Below are positions 27,637 to 39,573 of a stretch of DNA of 64,000 nt, piece after piece. Under the pieces are notes generated by a model that saw nothing but the letters and a program-made list of their open reading frames with translations, was not told the DNA's origin and searched no databases. The stretch's first letter is position 1; each line of letters begins with the position of its first letter. The position numbers were made by a program, and so were the translations under genes. Source of the stretch: Trema orientale (lineage: Eukaryota > Streptophyta > Magnoliopsida > Rosales > Cannabaceae); contig JXTC01000008.1 of assembly GCA_002914845.1 (NCBI GenBank), positions 1,358,449 through 1,422,448 of the forward strand, read 5' to 3'.

Positions 27637-27651
27637 TCACAGATCCGCCAT
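27637..27651 (-). promoter_or_regulatory. Four-codon upstream ORF in the KINB1 leader
   Basis: ATG GCG GAT CTG TGA on the minus strand lies about 80 nt upstream of the main ATG. It is present in the mRNA if transcription starts near the TATA tract at 27828-27840. Confidence 0.6.
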
Positions 27652-27679
27652 GGATGATCGAACCAAAACCAGATTTATA

Positions 27680-27685
27680 CTACAT
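27680..27685 (-). promoter_or_regulatory. Minimal start-stop upstream ORF (ATGTAG) in the KINB1 leader
   Basis: On the minus strand the hexamer ATGTAG places a stop directly after a start codon, about 125 nt upstream of the main ATG. AUG-stop elements are known to stall ribosomes in some plant leaders (the boron-regulated AUGUAA). Function here is inference. Confidence 0.55.
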
Positions 27686-27827
27686 TCGTATACGTATAGA
27701 TATACGTACAGATACAGGTGAGGTGGAGGAGGAGGAGGAGGAGGAGGAGGAAGCTTTGGATCAGGAAAGGTTTTAATCGGATTCGTTGGAAAACCAGATC
27801 CGGCCCCGATCGAAGTTTGTCAAGTCT

Positions 27828-27840
27828 ATATATATATATA
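27828..27840 (-). promoter_or_regulatory. TATA tract, probable KINB1 core promoter
   Basis: A (TA)n run reading TATATATATATATAGAC on the minus strand lies about 275 bp upstream of the main ATG. Between them is a purine/pyrimidine microsatellite ('ggaggaggaggagg', about 27723-27750), a typical leader feature. The exact start site is unknown. Confidence 0.5.
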
Positions 27841-27849
27841 CCAAGAGAT

Positions 27850-29992
27850 TTAGAGAGAAAGAGGAGAAGGCTTTAGGATAAAATCCATTCCTGCGTGTTG
27901 TTTATTGGGCCCCACTAGGCCCAACTTATTTGTTGGCTCGAGTGGTAGTGGGGCCCTGTTAGGTTGAGCAACTGGATAGAGATGAGAATGAAAGTTTGTG
28001 TGGGTCCCGCAGACAAACCCTCTCCTCCTCGTTTATCCGTTTTGGACTTTCCGAGCTTCAGGCCGCCCCCGCAGTTTCTGTTCGTGTTTTGGAAAATTAG
28101 GCCTTTTTTTTCCTTTTTTTTTTACTACATATTGTTTGAATAAATGTCTATTATCCGTTCTTTTTTTTATGGTTAGATAGTCGATATATAGTTTTACATT
28201 AAGTACATATACTTATATATTACCCTTAGTGAATACATTTATTTTTATACCAGGTATATCAAATTTTAGTAATCTATACTTTGGGCCTGTTTGGCATGGC
28301 TTCCAAAGATCTTTTGAAGTCTAAAAGTTACTTTTGGAGGTGTTTGGATGAATTGTCAGAAGATCTTTTTTTAATTAGAAGATCTTTTTAATGAAGCATG
28401 GACCCACTAGCTTTTCTAGGAAGATCTTCTGGAGCTTTTATTTCAGGAAGTAAAAATCATCCCAAACGGGCCCTTTGTATATACATATCATTTTACTACA
28501 ATATTTAAAAAACGAATTTACTTAAAATTGATCAAAAATTCGGTCATTTTGCTATAAGACCCTTCAGTTGTTTTGATATGATAATAATAGCATGTTTTGA
28601 CTTGATAATAATAGCAAGGGAAGTTCAACAATTAAACTTTTATAAATTAATAATTTGGGACCATAAAAATTTAATAATTAATTGAGATATTTTTCAATCG
28701 ATAAATTAATAATTTTGGAAATTTATACACTAATTAAGAAAAATTAGTCAACGTATTCTTTATTTTTTTTTTCCAAAACATTGAATCTAATACTGTGTAT
28801 TGTGATTATATGAATATTACATAATTAACCGAATTACGAGTCATCATTATTCTACGTATTTGTTCAACCAAAATAAGTTTGTGAATGTAGTTAGTCTTAC
28901 TAAATAGAAGTCATGGATCTATCCAATTTTGCAAGAGACTAAATTATATTCGATATATACTTAATTAATATACTTCGTGAATATTAAGTCAAGCAAAAAT
29001 ATCTATATTCGAGTAGTAAAAGGAACATACAGTATCACAATGATAAAACTAAACATAATGACTTCTCATCTTAAAGATGTAAAGAATGAAATACAGAAAA
29101 CATTGTGTAAGTACAACGTAGAAAATCTAACTTGCACCTAAAAGCAACAAGAATAGTGAGTGTCAGAAATGTTTAACTTGTAAGTAATCCAAGCAATAAT
29201 ATCAAATACGATCAAGAGGTCATCAGAGTATCTATTAGCCAATATTGAAATAGGTGATGCCAACTGACACAAAAATACAAAATTCCTAGAGCTAGAGAAG
29301 GTTCTCTATGAGTGGTTTGTTTAATCCAAGGATGTATGAATATGCCCGGAGAACTAATCACAAAGAAGGCAAAAGAGTTTATGAAAAAGATGTACCCTAT
29401 AGATATTACTATAAGAAAAAAAAAAAAGCCTTTTACGACACTTTATAAGTGCTTTGAAAGGCCTATTACGGCGTCAGCAAAAGCTTTGTAATTAGCACAT
29501 AGTATTTAAATATTAACAAAAAAAAATGGTTATTATGAAAAATTCTATAATGAGGTATAAAAACTTTTCCTCATCATAAGAGACTGAGTTGTGCAATTTA
29601 ATTGGTCCAAAATTCATCTCGGCTCCACCCATAAAAGGTTGACGTGTTAAAAGGTGCATAAGATTAAGTGAGAAAATAACCCTTAGGGGCCTTGACATTG
29701 TTACTGTTTCTTATATCCAACTGTACTTGATTCTAGATGTAGGACATAAGTGAAGAAACCTAATGAAGGGAGAAAGAAGTTGGCATTATAAAGAAAGAAG
29801 AAGAGAGCAGCTCTCGTAATTGATTCCAGCTATAGGATGTAAGTCAAGAAGGCTCGAAAACCTAATTAAGGGAGAAAGAAGCGGCACTGCTGAGAAAGAA
29901 GAAGAGAGCAGCTGGCCACTTCATCAGAACTGAAGAGAAGATAGGCACTTGAGAGAACGAAGCAAATTGGTGTGAAAAAAGAGAGAATAGAG
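27850..29992. other. Intergenic DNA between KINB1 and the MITE cluster
   Basis: No gene is seen. It holds one copy of a three-copy AT-rich repeat (about 28120-28560, with a MITE inside it). A 93-bp tandem duplication lies at 29727-29819 and 29820-29916 ('agaaagaagaagagagcagc' in both). A possible element terminus ('actataagaaaaaa') lies near 29407, with no matching partner found. Confidence 0.5.
28283..28473. mobile_element. 191-bp MITE with GGGCC termini
   Basis: It begins GGGCCTGTTTGGCATGG and ends CCCAAACGGGCCC, imperfect inverted termini. The flanking TTT at 28280-28282 and 28474-28476 may be a 3-bp target duplication. The interior has 'ggacccac' and 'aggaagatctt' words shared with the element at 54969-55133. 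It interrupts a repeat whose two other copies (33.6 and 34.0 kb) lack it. Confidence 0.75.
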
Positions 29993-29995
29993 TAA

Positions 29996-30306
29996 GGCTC
30001 CGTTTGGAATTTAGATTTTTAAAAGGAATTTGGAATTTTAGAGAAAAAGAAAAAAAATTCTAATGGATTTCATTTTTTCTTGTTTGGATTGAAACAAAAA
30101 AGATAGAATTTTTTTTTTAAAGAAAAATGAGAGTTTGATTTGATATTATTTTTTAGTATATAGCATTTTGAAACACTAATTTGTAAAATTAAAAGTATCA
30201 AAATAAAGTTCTATAAACTTTTAATAAAAATATTTTTCTCTTTCTTTTTCCATGATTTTTTCCTTGGAATTTTTTTCTCTCTAAAATTTGGGTTCCAAAC
30301 AGATCC
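29996..30306. mobile_element. 311-bp Tourist-like MITE with TAA duplication
   Basis: The ends are GGCTCCGTTTGGAAT and GGTTCCAAACAGATCC, imperfect inverted termini, flanked by TAA at 29993-29995 and 30307-30309. The 3-bp TAA duplication and these termini fit PIF/Harbinger-derived MITEs. The interior is AT-rich and non-coding. Confidence 0.8.
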
Positions 30307-30652
30307 TAAGTAAAATCTAGGGAATCTAAATTGTCCCAACGCTATTTTGTTGGTTGAAATATTTTGTGATTTTGAAGTTTTTCTCAGACATTGATACCCT
30401 CTAATTTCTTCCCTGAAATTGACCTCTTTCATTTCATGGATGAACGATTGAGTATGTGATTAAAGGAAGTCGCACCTTCACTTTCTATATGAATTCTCTT
30501 TACGAATCTCGCTCAAGTATGCAAGTTGGACATCAAATAAATCTAGACCGCGACATTAGGGTTGCAATTAATTTTTGGACTAGTAAGAAATTATTTTTTA
30601 AAAAACAAATAAAAGTCAATTAATGATAACTATCTTATCGCCGTTAAAATAT

Positions 30653-30819
30653 ATACAGTTTTTTTTAAAAAATAGGGGCTTAACTAATGACCACCACTTA
30701 TTACAAATTTAAAGGAAAATAACATACATACACTCTACTAAGGTTTGAACCCTTGAGCCCTCCAAACTCACATACACATCCCTCAAACTTTGGACCAACT
30801 GAGCTAGCCCCAATTATTG
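30653..30819 (-). mobile_element. tRNA-derived SINE
   Basis: On the minus strand the 5' head reads GGGGCTAGCTCAGTTGGT, which contains a canonical RNA polymerase III A box (TAGCTCAGTTGG at 30806-30795). About 45 nt on is a B-box-like GGTTCAAACCT at 30751-30741. The element ends in an A-rich tract, seen as a T run near 30659-30667. It is flanked by 18-bp direct repeats, TTATCGCCGTTAAAATAT at 30635-30652 and TTATCGGCGTTAAAATAT at 30820-30837, one mismatch apart. This is a SINE insertion rather than a tRNA gene: no acceptor stem or clover-leaf can be completed. Confidence 0.85.
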
Positions 30820-31054
30820 TTATCGGCGTTAAAATATGAGACAATTATTTTATTAAAAAATTGAAACAAGAAAGTTACCAAAGACTAACTGTAACACAGC
30901 AAATCCTGGCCCACTCAAATATATCTGAACAGTTGGATTAAGATCAAACGTCCTATATTCTACCCTGAGTGGAAAAGTAATGTCCCAGGTTAAACAACTC
31001 CTAATAATGGCTGTCATTTACTAATTCTAATTAAAGAAAGGTGATCAACCTTAA

Positions 31055-31757
31055 GATGATGTTTGGTTGATAGTAATGGAATGTTATGGAATGGAATATA
31101 ATGGCTTTATATTGTTTGGTTTCATTTTTTACGTATGAATGGTCTTTCCAATGTAATGACCATTACATCAAATAAAGGAATTAGAATTACACTTGAAAAT
31201 GGATGTAAAGGCCATTACATTCCTAAGTTAGCCACTTTTTCCCTTTGTGCCATTCATTTAGCATATTTTGCCTCCTAATTATCATCTTCTTCCTCATATC
31301 TATAACTAAACCAAGTGTAAAACTTGCATCCATATCCATGACTAAACCACCTACAAATTATCTTTTTCCTCATATTATCCAATTACTATATTTTTGTTTT
31401 CTAATATACATTATGTATGTTATATTTATATGGTAAATAATAATGAGCAATTATTAAAATATTAATTTTACTACCACAAGAAATTTAATCTATTTTTATA
31501 TTTGGTAATTGAATCTATTTAATCAATACCATAAGTATAACTATTTTCTTTTTTCCAATAGTGATAGCATTTATTTTTTTAAAAAAAATTAATTCAAAAT
31601 CAGGGGTACATTAGTCAAAGTACAGTTAATTCCATTACATTCCATAGTTAATTCTAAAGTTTCAACCAAACAAAATAATCACCTTTCTTTTCCTTTCCAT
31701 TCTTATTCTCATTACGATTAGCATTATATTCAATTTTATTCCACACCAGACGCCACC
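31055..31757. mobile_element. Possible 703-bp Tourist-like element
   Basis: Imperfect termini GATGATGTTTGGTTG and (reverse complement of the right end) GGTGGCGTCTGGTGT are flanked by TAA at 31052-31054 and 31758-31760. Subterminal 'aatggaatg' words occur on both sides in inverted orientation. No coding capacity. The terminal match is weak. Confidence 0.5.
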
Positions 31758-31760
31758 TAA

Positions 31761-34700
31761 ATGTTTAGTATTAGTAGCTATGATGAGTAATTATGAGTAA
31801 TGATAGCTTCCTTCTTTCTTTATTTATTTATTATATTTTTCAAGTATGAGTGATGTTTTTTTTTTTTTTTTTGAAGGGTGATGATATTAAATAAAAAAAA
31901 AAACACGTTTGGTTTCGATTTTAAACAAACCTTAATTAATCTATTGGTATGCCTTTCAGAGTAGATATACAATTATTGACCCATAGCTGTAACAATTTGT
32001 ACTACATTGTAGTACTGACCGTACTAAGCCATTTCGAACGTGTACTAAACGGTACTTCTAAAAAGGGGTAATGTAGACATTTGACAGGCTACATGTTTCT
32101 CTATATAACGAAATAAGCATCCGTTCCAATTTATCGGCCTGCCTTGCCTTTGTAATGGTTGAGAATATATATATATATATATATAACGATACTTCTTTGA
32201 AGAATTTTTATTTCCCTCTCCTGTTGGTCATATAGAGTAAAAAGCTAAGAATATTAAATCTCGACCAGCCGAGTAGAAATATCTCGTATTATAATTGAGT
32301 TTAATATTTCTGTTCGACTGATAGAGATTCAATTCTCTTCGTTTCGTAAATCACTCTAATTGTTTGATGGTATAAGGTACGTGTTATAGATTTATTTATT
32401 TGTTTACTTTTTATGATTTAGATAGTTGTAGATTTACTTTTAAAATTATCATATTTTTGCCCCTATACATTCTATAGCAAGAATGTACATTAATAGGTCC
32501 ATTAGGTCATATGAAGGCATTCAAATTCTTTCATTTAAATACTATATATAGAAAATCCAAATGTTACATATAGTAGCCCTATTGAAATTTAGATAATTAT
32601 AGTGATAGAAAATTGAGATACCTGTACTGTCATCTCTTGTTTATATCAAAATGATAGTGACCTCTCAAAATAAAAAATAAAAATAACTAAATAAATAAAT
32701 TTACGATGACAGTCTTTGGGTCTGAAAAAAAGATTGAACATCAATCTTTCACCTTCTTAGATAATGTCATCCATTTAACCCGGGGAAAAAAAGTACAGCG
32801 ATACATATCCCTTTGGTTTGAAAAAGATTAAAAAACTATAGTTTCACCACGTAGCTAACTTATTCTTAATTTTAAGCAATTTATTGTTCATTTAACGTAA
32901 ACAATCTTTCTCAAAAAAAAAAAAAAAAAAACGTAAACAACTTATAACTAAATGAAATTTTAGTGGTTTTGAGAATTTAGTCACATTTTATTAGTAGAGG
33001 GATGTTTGGGTAATTAATTTTTTGACCAGGGATGTCATTATAATTTTGAAAATGGTCAAGGAGTACTGTAGTGTAACTTTCGTATAAAAATATAGTTTTC
33101 ATTTTTTCCGTGAATACTTGTCTCGGTTATTTTCTATCGTGTATGAATAATTAAATCTCTTCTATATATTGTTTTAATTCCTCATAATCTCTAGGTAAAT
33201 CATCCACCTAGATTGGATTGCATAAAGTATTGTAAATTAAGATGGACCGGTTTGATTCATATTTCTTATTTTAAATCCAATATAACTGAACCGATCCAAC
33301 CTAACTATATACTTAAAAAAATACATAATGTTAGTACAGTTTCTTTCCTGTTGGTTATTTAGTTCTGATCAAACTATATAAATTCAATGGATGTATGTTT
33401 GTTGAATATAGTAATTTTATAATAAGTTTATTTGTTATAAATATTGGTTTATCGATCTATTTATTGGTATATATATAAGGCTTGTTCTTGGATTTAAAAT
33501 TTGTTCCTAATGCAAAAGGTAGCAGATAAAAAATAATTAAGGAAAAGTGAGAGTTTGTGTCCTTTGTCTACACTTTGTTTCAATAAATGTCTGCTTTTTT
33601 ATAACTAAATAGCTAAATATATGTATTTTTACATCTGATACATCTATTTATATACTAATTTTAGTTAATGTACTGAGTACATTAATTTTTAATTTTGGTA
33701 CATCATATTTCACATTTGTTATATATACTGATACACCGATTATTTTGCTATATTATTTCAAAGTTGAACATTTACCAAAAGTGGGTTTAAAATTCGGTCA
33801 TTTCGTTAATAATATTCTTAATTAGGTTAAAGTAAGGCTCAAGTCGAAACCCATTATCCAATCCAATTCGCCAACAAATAGTTAGATTAAATTGGATTTT
33901 AGATCCAATATCCGTCATGCATTTAATGGGCTTGGACTGCATGGAAACTACAAACTAGCAAGGAAGTTAGTGGGTGTCGGTTTTTTTTTTTAAATGAACA
34001 TTTGTTTCTTTTTCTTGTATCGAAATGGCCGAATATATATACTTGGTATATTTATTTATATACTACTTTTAGTTTATGTACCTAATATATTAGATTTTAT
34101 ATTAAGTATATCATATTTTATTTATAGTATATATACTGATATACCAGTTATTTTGCTATAACATTCATTGAAATGGTCCAAAATTTAGTCATTTTGCTAT
34201 AAGACTCTTGAAACTATTTTATTGAGACAACTACACCACATGAAAACTAAAAATTTTGTCATTCAATGTTTGCCCTTCCCACTGCTTTTCTTCCCCTTTC
34301 ATCCTTTCCCAAGTCTTTGTCAGACAATGGCCGTGAAAGGAGTGAGTTCAAATTTTCAGAGAAATTTTGAGAAAGGTATTTTGTGTTATTAAATGTCGCT
34401 TAAATGGTTGAAGGTATTGAGTAACTGTATATACAGTTGGGTGGTGATCGTTTGTGTCTGTAGATGGAAGGCTTGTCAATTCTGATTTGCATGTTGAGAG
34501 CCATCACTCCCACTATCTTGAAGAAACATTCTTTAGAATAAATTATTCATACACTCATTGCATTCCTAAGAAAAAGGTCCCAAAAATTAAAAGGGGAAGA
34601 AGACAAAAATCTCACGAAAATTAATTAGTACAAGTTAAAAAGCCTACTACAAATAAACTAGCAAAGCATTTGTTGATTTATACATAACTTTACAATCATA

Positions 34701-34766
34701 AAGTGAGTCAACCAACAAATATTTGCTGACCATATTAACTTATTAAGCAATCAAATAATAAAAAAC
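31761..34766. other. Intergenic DNA downstream of ascorbate oxidase
   Basis: No gene is seen. It contains an (AT)n tract at about 32166-32184 and two diverged copies of the repeat also found at 28.1-28.5 kb (about 33560-33815 and 34000-34215, with phrases such as 'ggtcattttgctataaga' or close variants). The last 300 bp should contain the ascorbate oxidase 3' UTR and poly(A) site, which I cannot place. Confidence 0.5.
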
Positions 34767-37700
34767 TTAGTGGTGCACGCCATTTACGGACAACCTCCCA
34801 GTCGCTCCACAAGCAAGAGCCTCATTAGGTATGCCCTTGACATTGCGACCATCTATGTCAAAAATCACTCCCATTCCCATGTGCAAATGGGGCTCAATGT
34901 GGCAATGAAACGCCCAGACCCCGCGATTGTCCGCGATAAATCGTAGGGCAGTCCATCCGTAAGGGAAAATCACCACGGTGTTTCTAAGGGGCGGGTTCTT
35001 TAGGTTGAGCTTCCTCTCGTCTTTTCTCGAAAATCTCCCCTCCCCGTACCCTAGGACCCAAAAGTCGTGCCCGTGCAAGTGCCACGGGTGAATTTCGCTA
35101 ACATTCACGGCCAGCGCGTTAGCGTTTTGAAGTATGACGTCCACAGTGGTGTTGTAGTTTAGCCTGTAGACCCCACTGCCACTTGTCGTGTTAGGGTTGG
35201 CCGGGGGGTTCATGACGTCATAATTGGATGGGAAATTTTCGGGTGGGCTTGTTTGGTCATAGGTATGGTTGAGCAAAAATTTCACTGAGCCCAAGTAAGG
35301 GGTAGATGGTAGTGCTAAGGAGACGTTGTTTATGGCCCACTTTATGAAGCCGTTGATCTTGTTTTGGGTGTTGAGGAGGGTGATCCGACGGTCGTAGAAT
35401 TTGGGAGGTTTCGGAGACCCCATTCGGGCGAAAATTCTCTTGGAAAATGACTTACTGTGGTTGTAATCATTCCACTGGGGAGTGACCGGAGGAGGTGAAA
35501 TGGGGAGCTTTGATGCTGAATTTGGGAGGTAATTTAGTAGGGTGAGACCTTGTGGGGTATTGGGTTTTCTGCCTCTAACTCCTATTGAGAGCCAATAATT
35601 ATTTTTAGGGTTTTGATCTGTCGTTATTAAGACCGAGTAACTCTCCCCTGAATAAATGTCCAAGTCATCCACTGCAAATGGTTGAACATAGTTCCCATCA
35701 GCTTCCACCACCACCATTTTGTGATTCTGATGAAAAAATAATAATAATAATAAGTACTTTTTTTTTTAAAAAAAAAACCAGAAATTAGAGACAATAGACA
35801 AATTTACTGATCATAGCACCACATACATATATATATATATATATATTTTGGTAATGTAGCAACACATACATATATCACAATGGTAATATTGAACATCAAA
35901 ATATGAGACTAAGTGGCCCCAAACTTTCAAATGGTTTTTAACATATTGCACATGACAATATGATCAAACTAACTGCTAGAAGAGCATTTTGGTGGTGTGG
36001 TTTGGCGAAAAAATCGACACACCTTGAGCGAAAAAAGAGTAATGAAAGTACTCAATACTCTAGTAGCAAAAAAATAAAAACACCAAAGAAAAAGTGCTCA
36101 ATACTTGGTAGATTTGTTCCTTTCCAAGCTCCATAATTACGTTCCAAGTTCCATAATTGTTCGTATATATATTTATTATTTTTGAACCCTACTCACTTAA
36201 AAAAAAAAAAAAAAACAAAAGGTGAGTTAACATGTGGAATGAGAATGTATGGTTAAAAAGTGTGTAAAGTGGGCCTATCAAGAAGCAGCATAGCAATTTC
36301 TAGAGGAAGAAACATTAAGGACATAAAATTAATTTATTACAGTCCTTTTTATATTCCAGTATATGATTTGCTACCAATCACTACTAGTACTAATATTGCT
36401 CCCGCTCCTAGAGTCCCTCTCAAAGACAGTGTAGCCATCTTTCTTTTCTTTCCGTTGTTTAGTGCTTTGACTTGCTTCCCCTCTTTTTGCACTATTTTGC
36501 TTAGTCAAAAAGTTCTTTTTCCCTTTTTTTTCCCTTTGCCAATTACTTTTCCCCCCTTGACCCCTATGTCTTTTCAAATTTCATCCATATATATGCATAA
36601 TTTTTCCATTAGTTACATTGTTGTGATAATTATATACCCCTTACTCATACATACACATATATACATTCACCATGTTTGAATGCATTTAATTGAATGTAAT
36701 TATAACAAAAACAATAACAATATTTTCTTTTTTTTCTTTAAAAAAAAAGAAAAAGAAAATTGCTAATGCCACAAAATTGCTTTTCTATGTAGATGATTGA
36801 CTTTTAGCTAGATGAGGGACAGTTCGCCGACTTCTAAGATTAAATTGGTCTATGTAGCTTGATGACAAAAAAGATACATGAGAAAAGCAAAAAACTATTC
36901 CTTGTATTACTTTTCTTCCAAAATAAGTGATTTCCCACGAACTTTATTAACTTCAACCTTTTATGGCGTGAACTTTATTAATACTAAAGAAAAAGTTTAG
37001 TTTGACACAACCCTGTGTTTTTTAGATCCAGTTTCGAGAAAGACAATAATAGACTGTGCAGTTGTCCACCACATATGTGGATAAGAACAGAATGTGAAAA
37101 AACACAAATTTAAGTTGACATAAAAATGTAATATGGTAATAAAGAGAGTATAATATTCAATCAGTAATGAAGGAATATGTTCATATAGGATATATATTGT
37201 AATATATAAAAATGTAATATTGTAATAAAGAAAATATAATATTCAATCAGTAATGTAGGAATATGTTCATATAGGATATATATATATATATATAGTCTCG
37301 AGTGAATAGTATAATTACCCCAATGGCCAAGTTGAGGGAAGCTAGGGCAGTGGTACTAGCGATTCTTAGCCTGTAGGTCTTTTTGGGTTGCACGTGCAGA
37401 ATCTGGGGTGCGCACTTCTCCCCACCCTTTAAGTTGCACTGGTTAGAAGAGGAGTTGCTATAATGCGCTGCCAAAGAACAATTATATTGTCCCCTACCGT
37501 TGATCAACAAGCTCTGGTAAAGTCAATAGCCACAGCATCCAATGAAAAAAGAGAAACATGTTAAGTGAACGCAGACGAAAAAAAAAAAAAAAAAGGCCAG
37601 AAAAGAATATAAAATTTGTAACTGCTTATGATATTGCTAAATAAATCCGAAGTGCAAGGTGAATTATTCAAACAATAAGTACTTTTTAGTCGTTAGATAA

Positions 37701-39534
37701 TTTTAAGTGTTTTTTTTATAATATGATCTCAGAATAAAATAAAACATTATTGGATGATATTTCAAACACAGAGAAGTAAATGAGACTTTTGTTTCTTTTT
37801 TCTGTTCTTCTTATATGGCACTTTTTTTTTTTTCCTTTTTTCTTTTCTTGTGGAATTGATGATCTTGGGTTGAGATAGTCAAAAAGATGCTGATCTAACA
37901 TACCTAACACTAAGTAAGTACAAACATCCAGTTCGAAGTAAGAGAATCTCCACTTATAACATTAACTAAGTTAAAAGAATTTGTTACAATATTAAAATGT
38001 AAAGTCATCATTGTAAAAAAAAAAAAATCAATTTTTTTTTCTTTGAAAATAAATTTTTGGAGTAGACCTAAAATGTACCTCGTCAAACTCAATATTCATT
38101 CCATCAAAGAAAGAACGATTCTAAAGATATGGTACGAGAATTATAATATGGTGTCTAGCAAGCTTTATTAATAATACTCTCTAACAATTTTGAACATAAT
38201 TTTTTTTTCATTGAACAAAAAATACACACATTTTTAAGGGTATGCTTATATTTTTCTCCCACTGTCTCATATGTATGATTGTTCTAGTTGTCTCCTTTCT
38301 TCCCTATCCACTGGCCACTACTTGGTAGTGTCTTTTCGATCAGTTGTTTTTTCCAATTATTTTCCTGTAAAAATTATTCCTCTTTCCATTTTCTCTATTA
38401 TTACAATTTAGAAATGGAATATATTTTCTACAGAATGGTCACTATTGACAAATTCAACCAGTACAATCATCGTTATAGAATCTTGCAAAGCACAGAGACT
38501 TGTGTCTAGTGTCTAGCTACCTCAGTACTTTTTTAAGATTCCTTTTCTTTTTTTTTTTTCCGAAGAGTGAATTTGATAAAGATCATTTTTTTAATTAGTT
38601 GTAGTACTGGTAGCATCTTCTAGTTATATATTACATTCTCCGATCAATATATTTAGTAACATCTTATAGTGATAACATGTTAAATAGTAATCCCTCAATC
38701 AGAAAATTAAAACTGTCACGTTTAATGAAACCACAGCTTGCTTTTTTAGGGGACCATATTAATTAATTGAGCAATGCTATGGGGCACCAGTGGTGCCCAG
38801 CACCACAGTGACATGTCTGTTTGTCACTGGATGATTTAATTAATAAACTGGGTCCCACATGGGCCCCACTTAAATTATAATTATGATTAGCCAATGACAA
38901 ACTGACACATCACTGTAGTGCTGGGCACCACTAGTGCCTATAGCATTATTCTAATTAATTATCACACGTTCCCTATTGTAGTATCTTATTTGATTAATCA
39001 TAAAATATTTCAGATCTCACACCGGGATTAAGTAAAAAGTGCCTAATTTGAATTATTGTTATTAATAAAGTGCAAACAAAAGTCAAGCCAACCCTAGAAA
39101 TTAGAGCAAGACAGCGGATTATATGGATTAGGTGAGATTTTTGTACACTGGTATTATCTTATTTTTCTATTAGGGGCTAATACCGGTATTATATGTGTAC
39201 ATTATTCAAAAGTGGTAATTTAATTAGTTAAAGTTACCTGCGGTTCACCGATCCAGCGAAGCGGCGACGACGAGAGGCCAACCTCTTGCTCATGGACGCT
39301 TTGGTGCCACCAGTCGCTCAACAACAGGTTGAGCTCACCATCGTAGTGGAATGGCTCCCTCTCTCCATCTGCCACGTCAACGATTAATGACCCATATAGC
39401 CCTGCTGATCTTTGCATTCCGTAGTGCCCATGGTAAAAGTATGTTCCCGGCTGCACCATATAAGAGCCGTTAAAAATTAACGTTGTTACACATTAAATGA
39501 AAAAAATATAATTCTTTTTTTTTTTTGGGTAATG

Positions 39535-39573
<39 letters not shown>

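Noticed and set aside
27556..27640. N-terminal extension of KINB1 (TEFRTIRVVEESSEKK) in the same frame
   Set aside because: The extension begins with GTG, has no ATG, and would bury the conserved myristoylation start MGNANG.
30741..30815. Possible tRNA gene
   Set aside because: A and B boxes are present but no acceptor stem or anticodon arm can be formed; poly(A) and target duplications identify a SINE.
39538..39571. Long (TA)n tract in ascorbate oxidase intron 2
   Set aside because: Ordinary microsatellite; no element ends could be found beside it.
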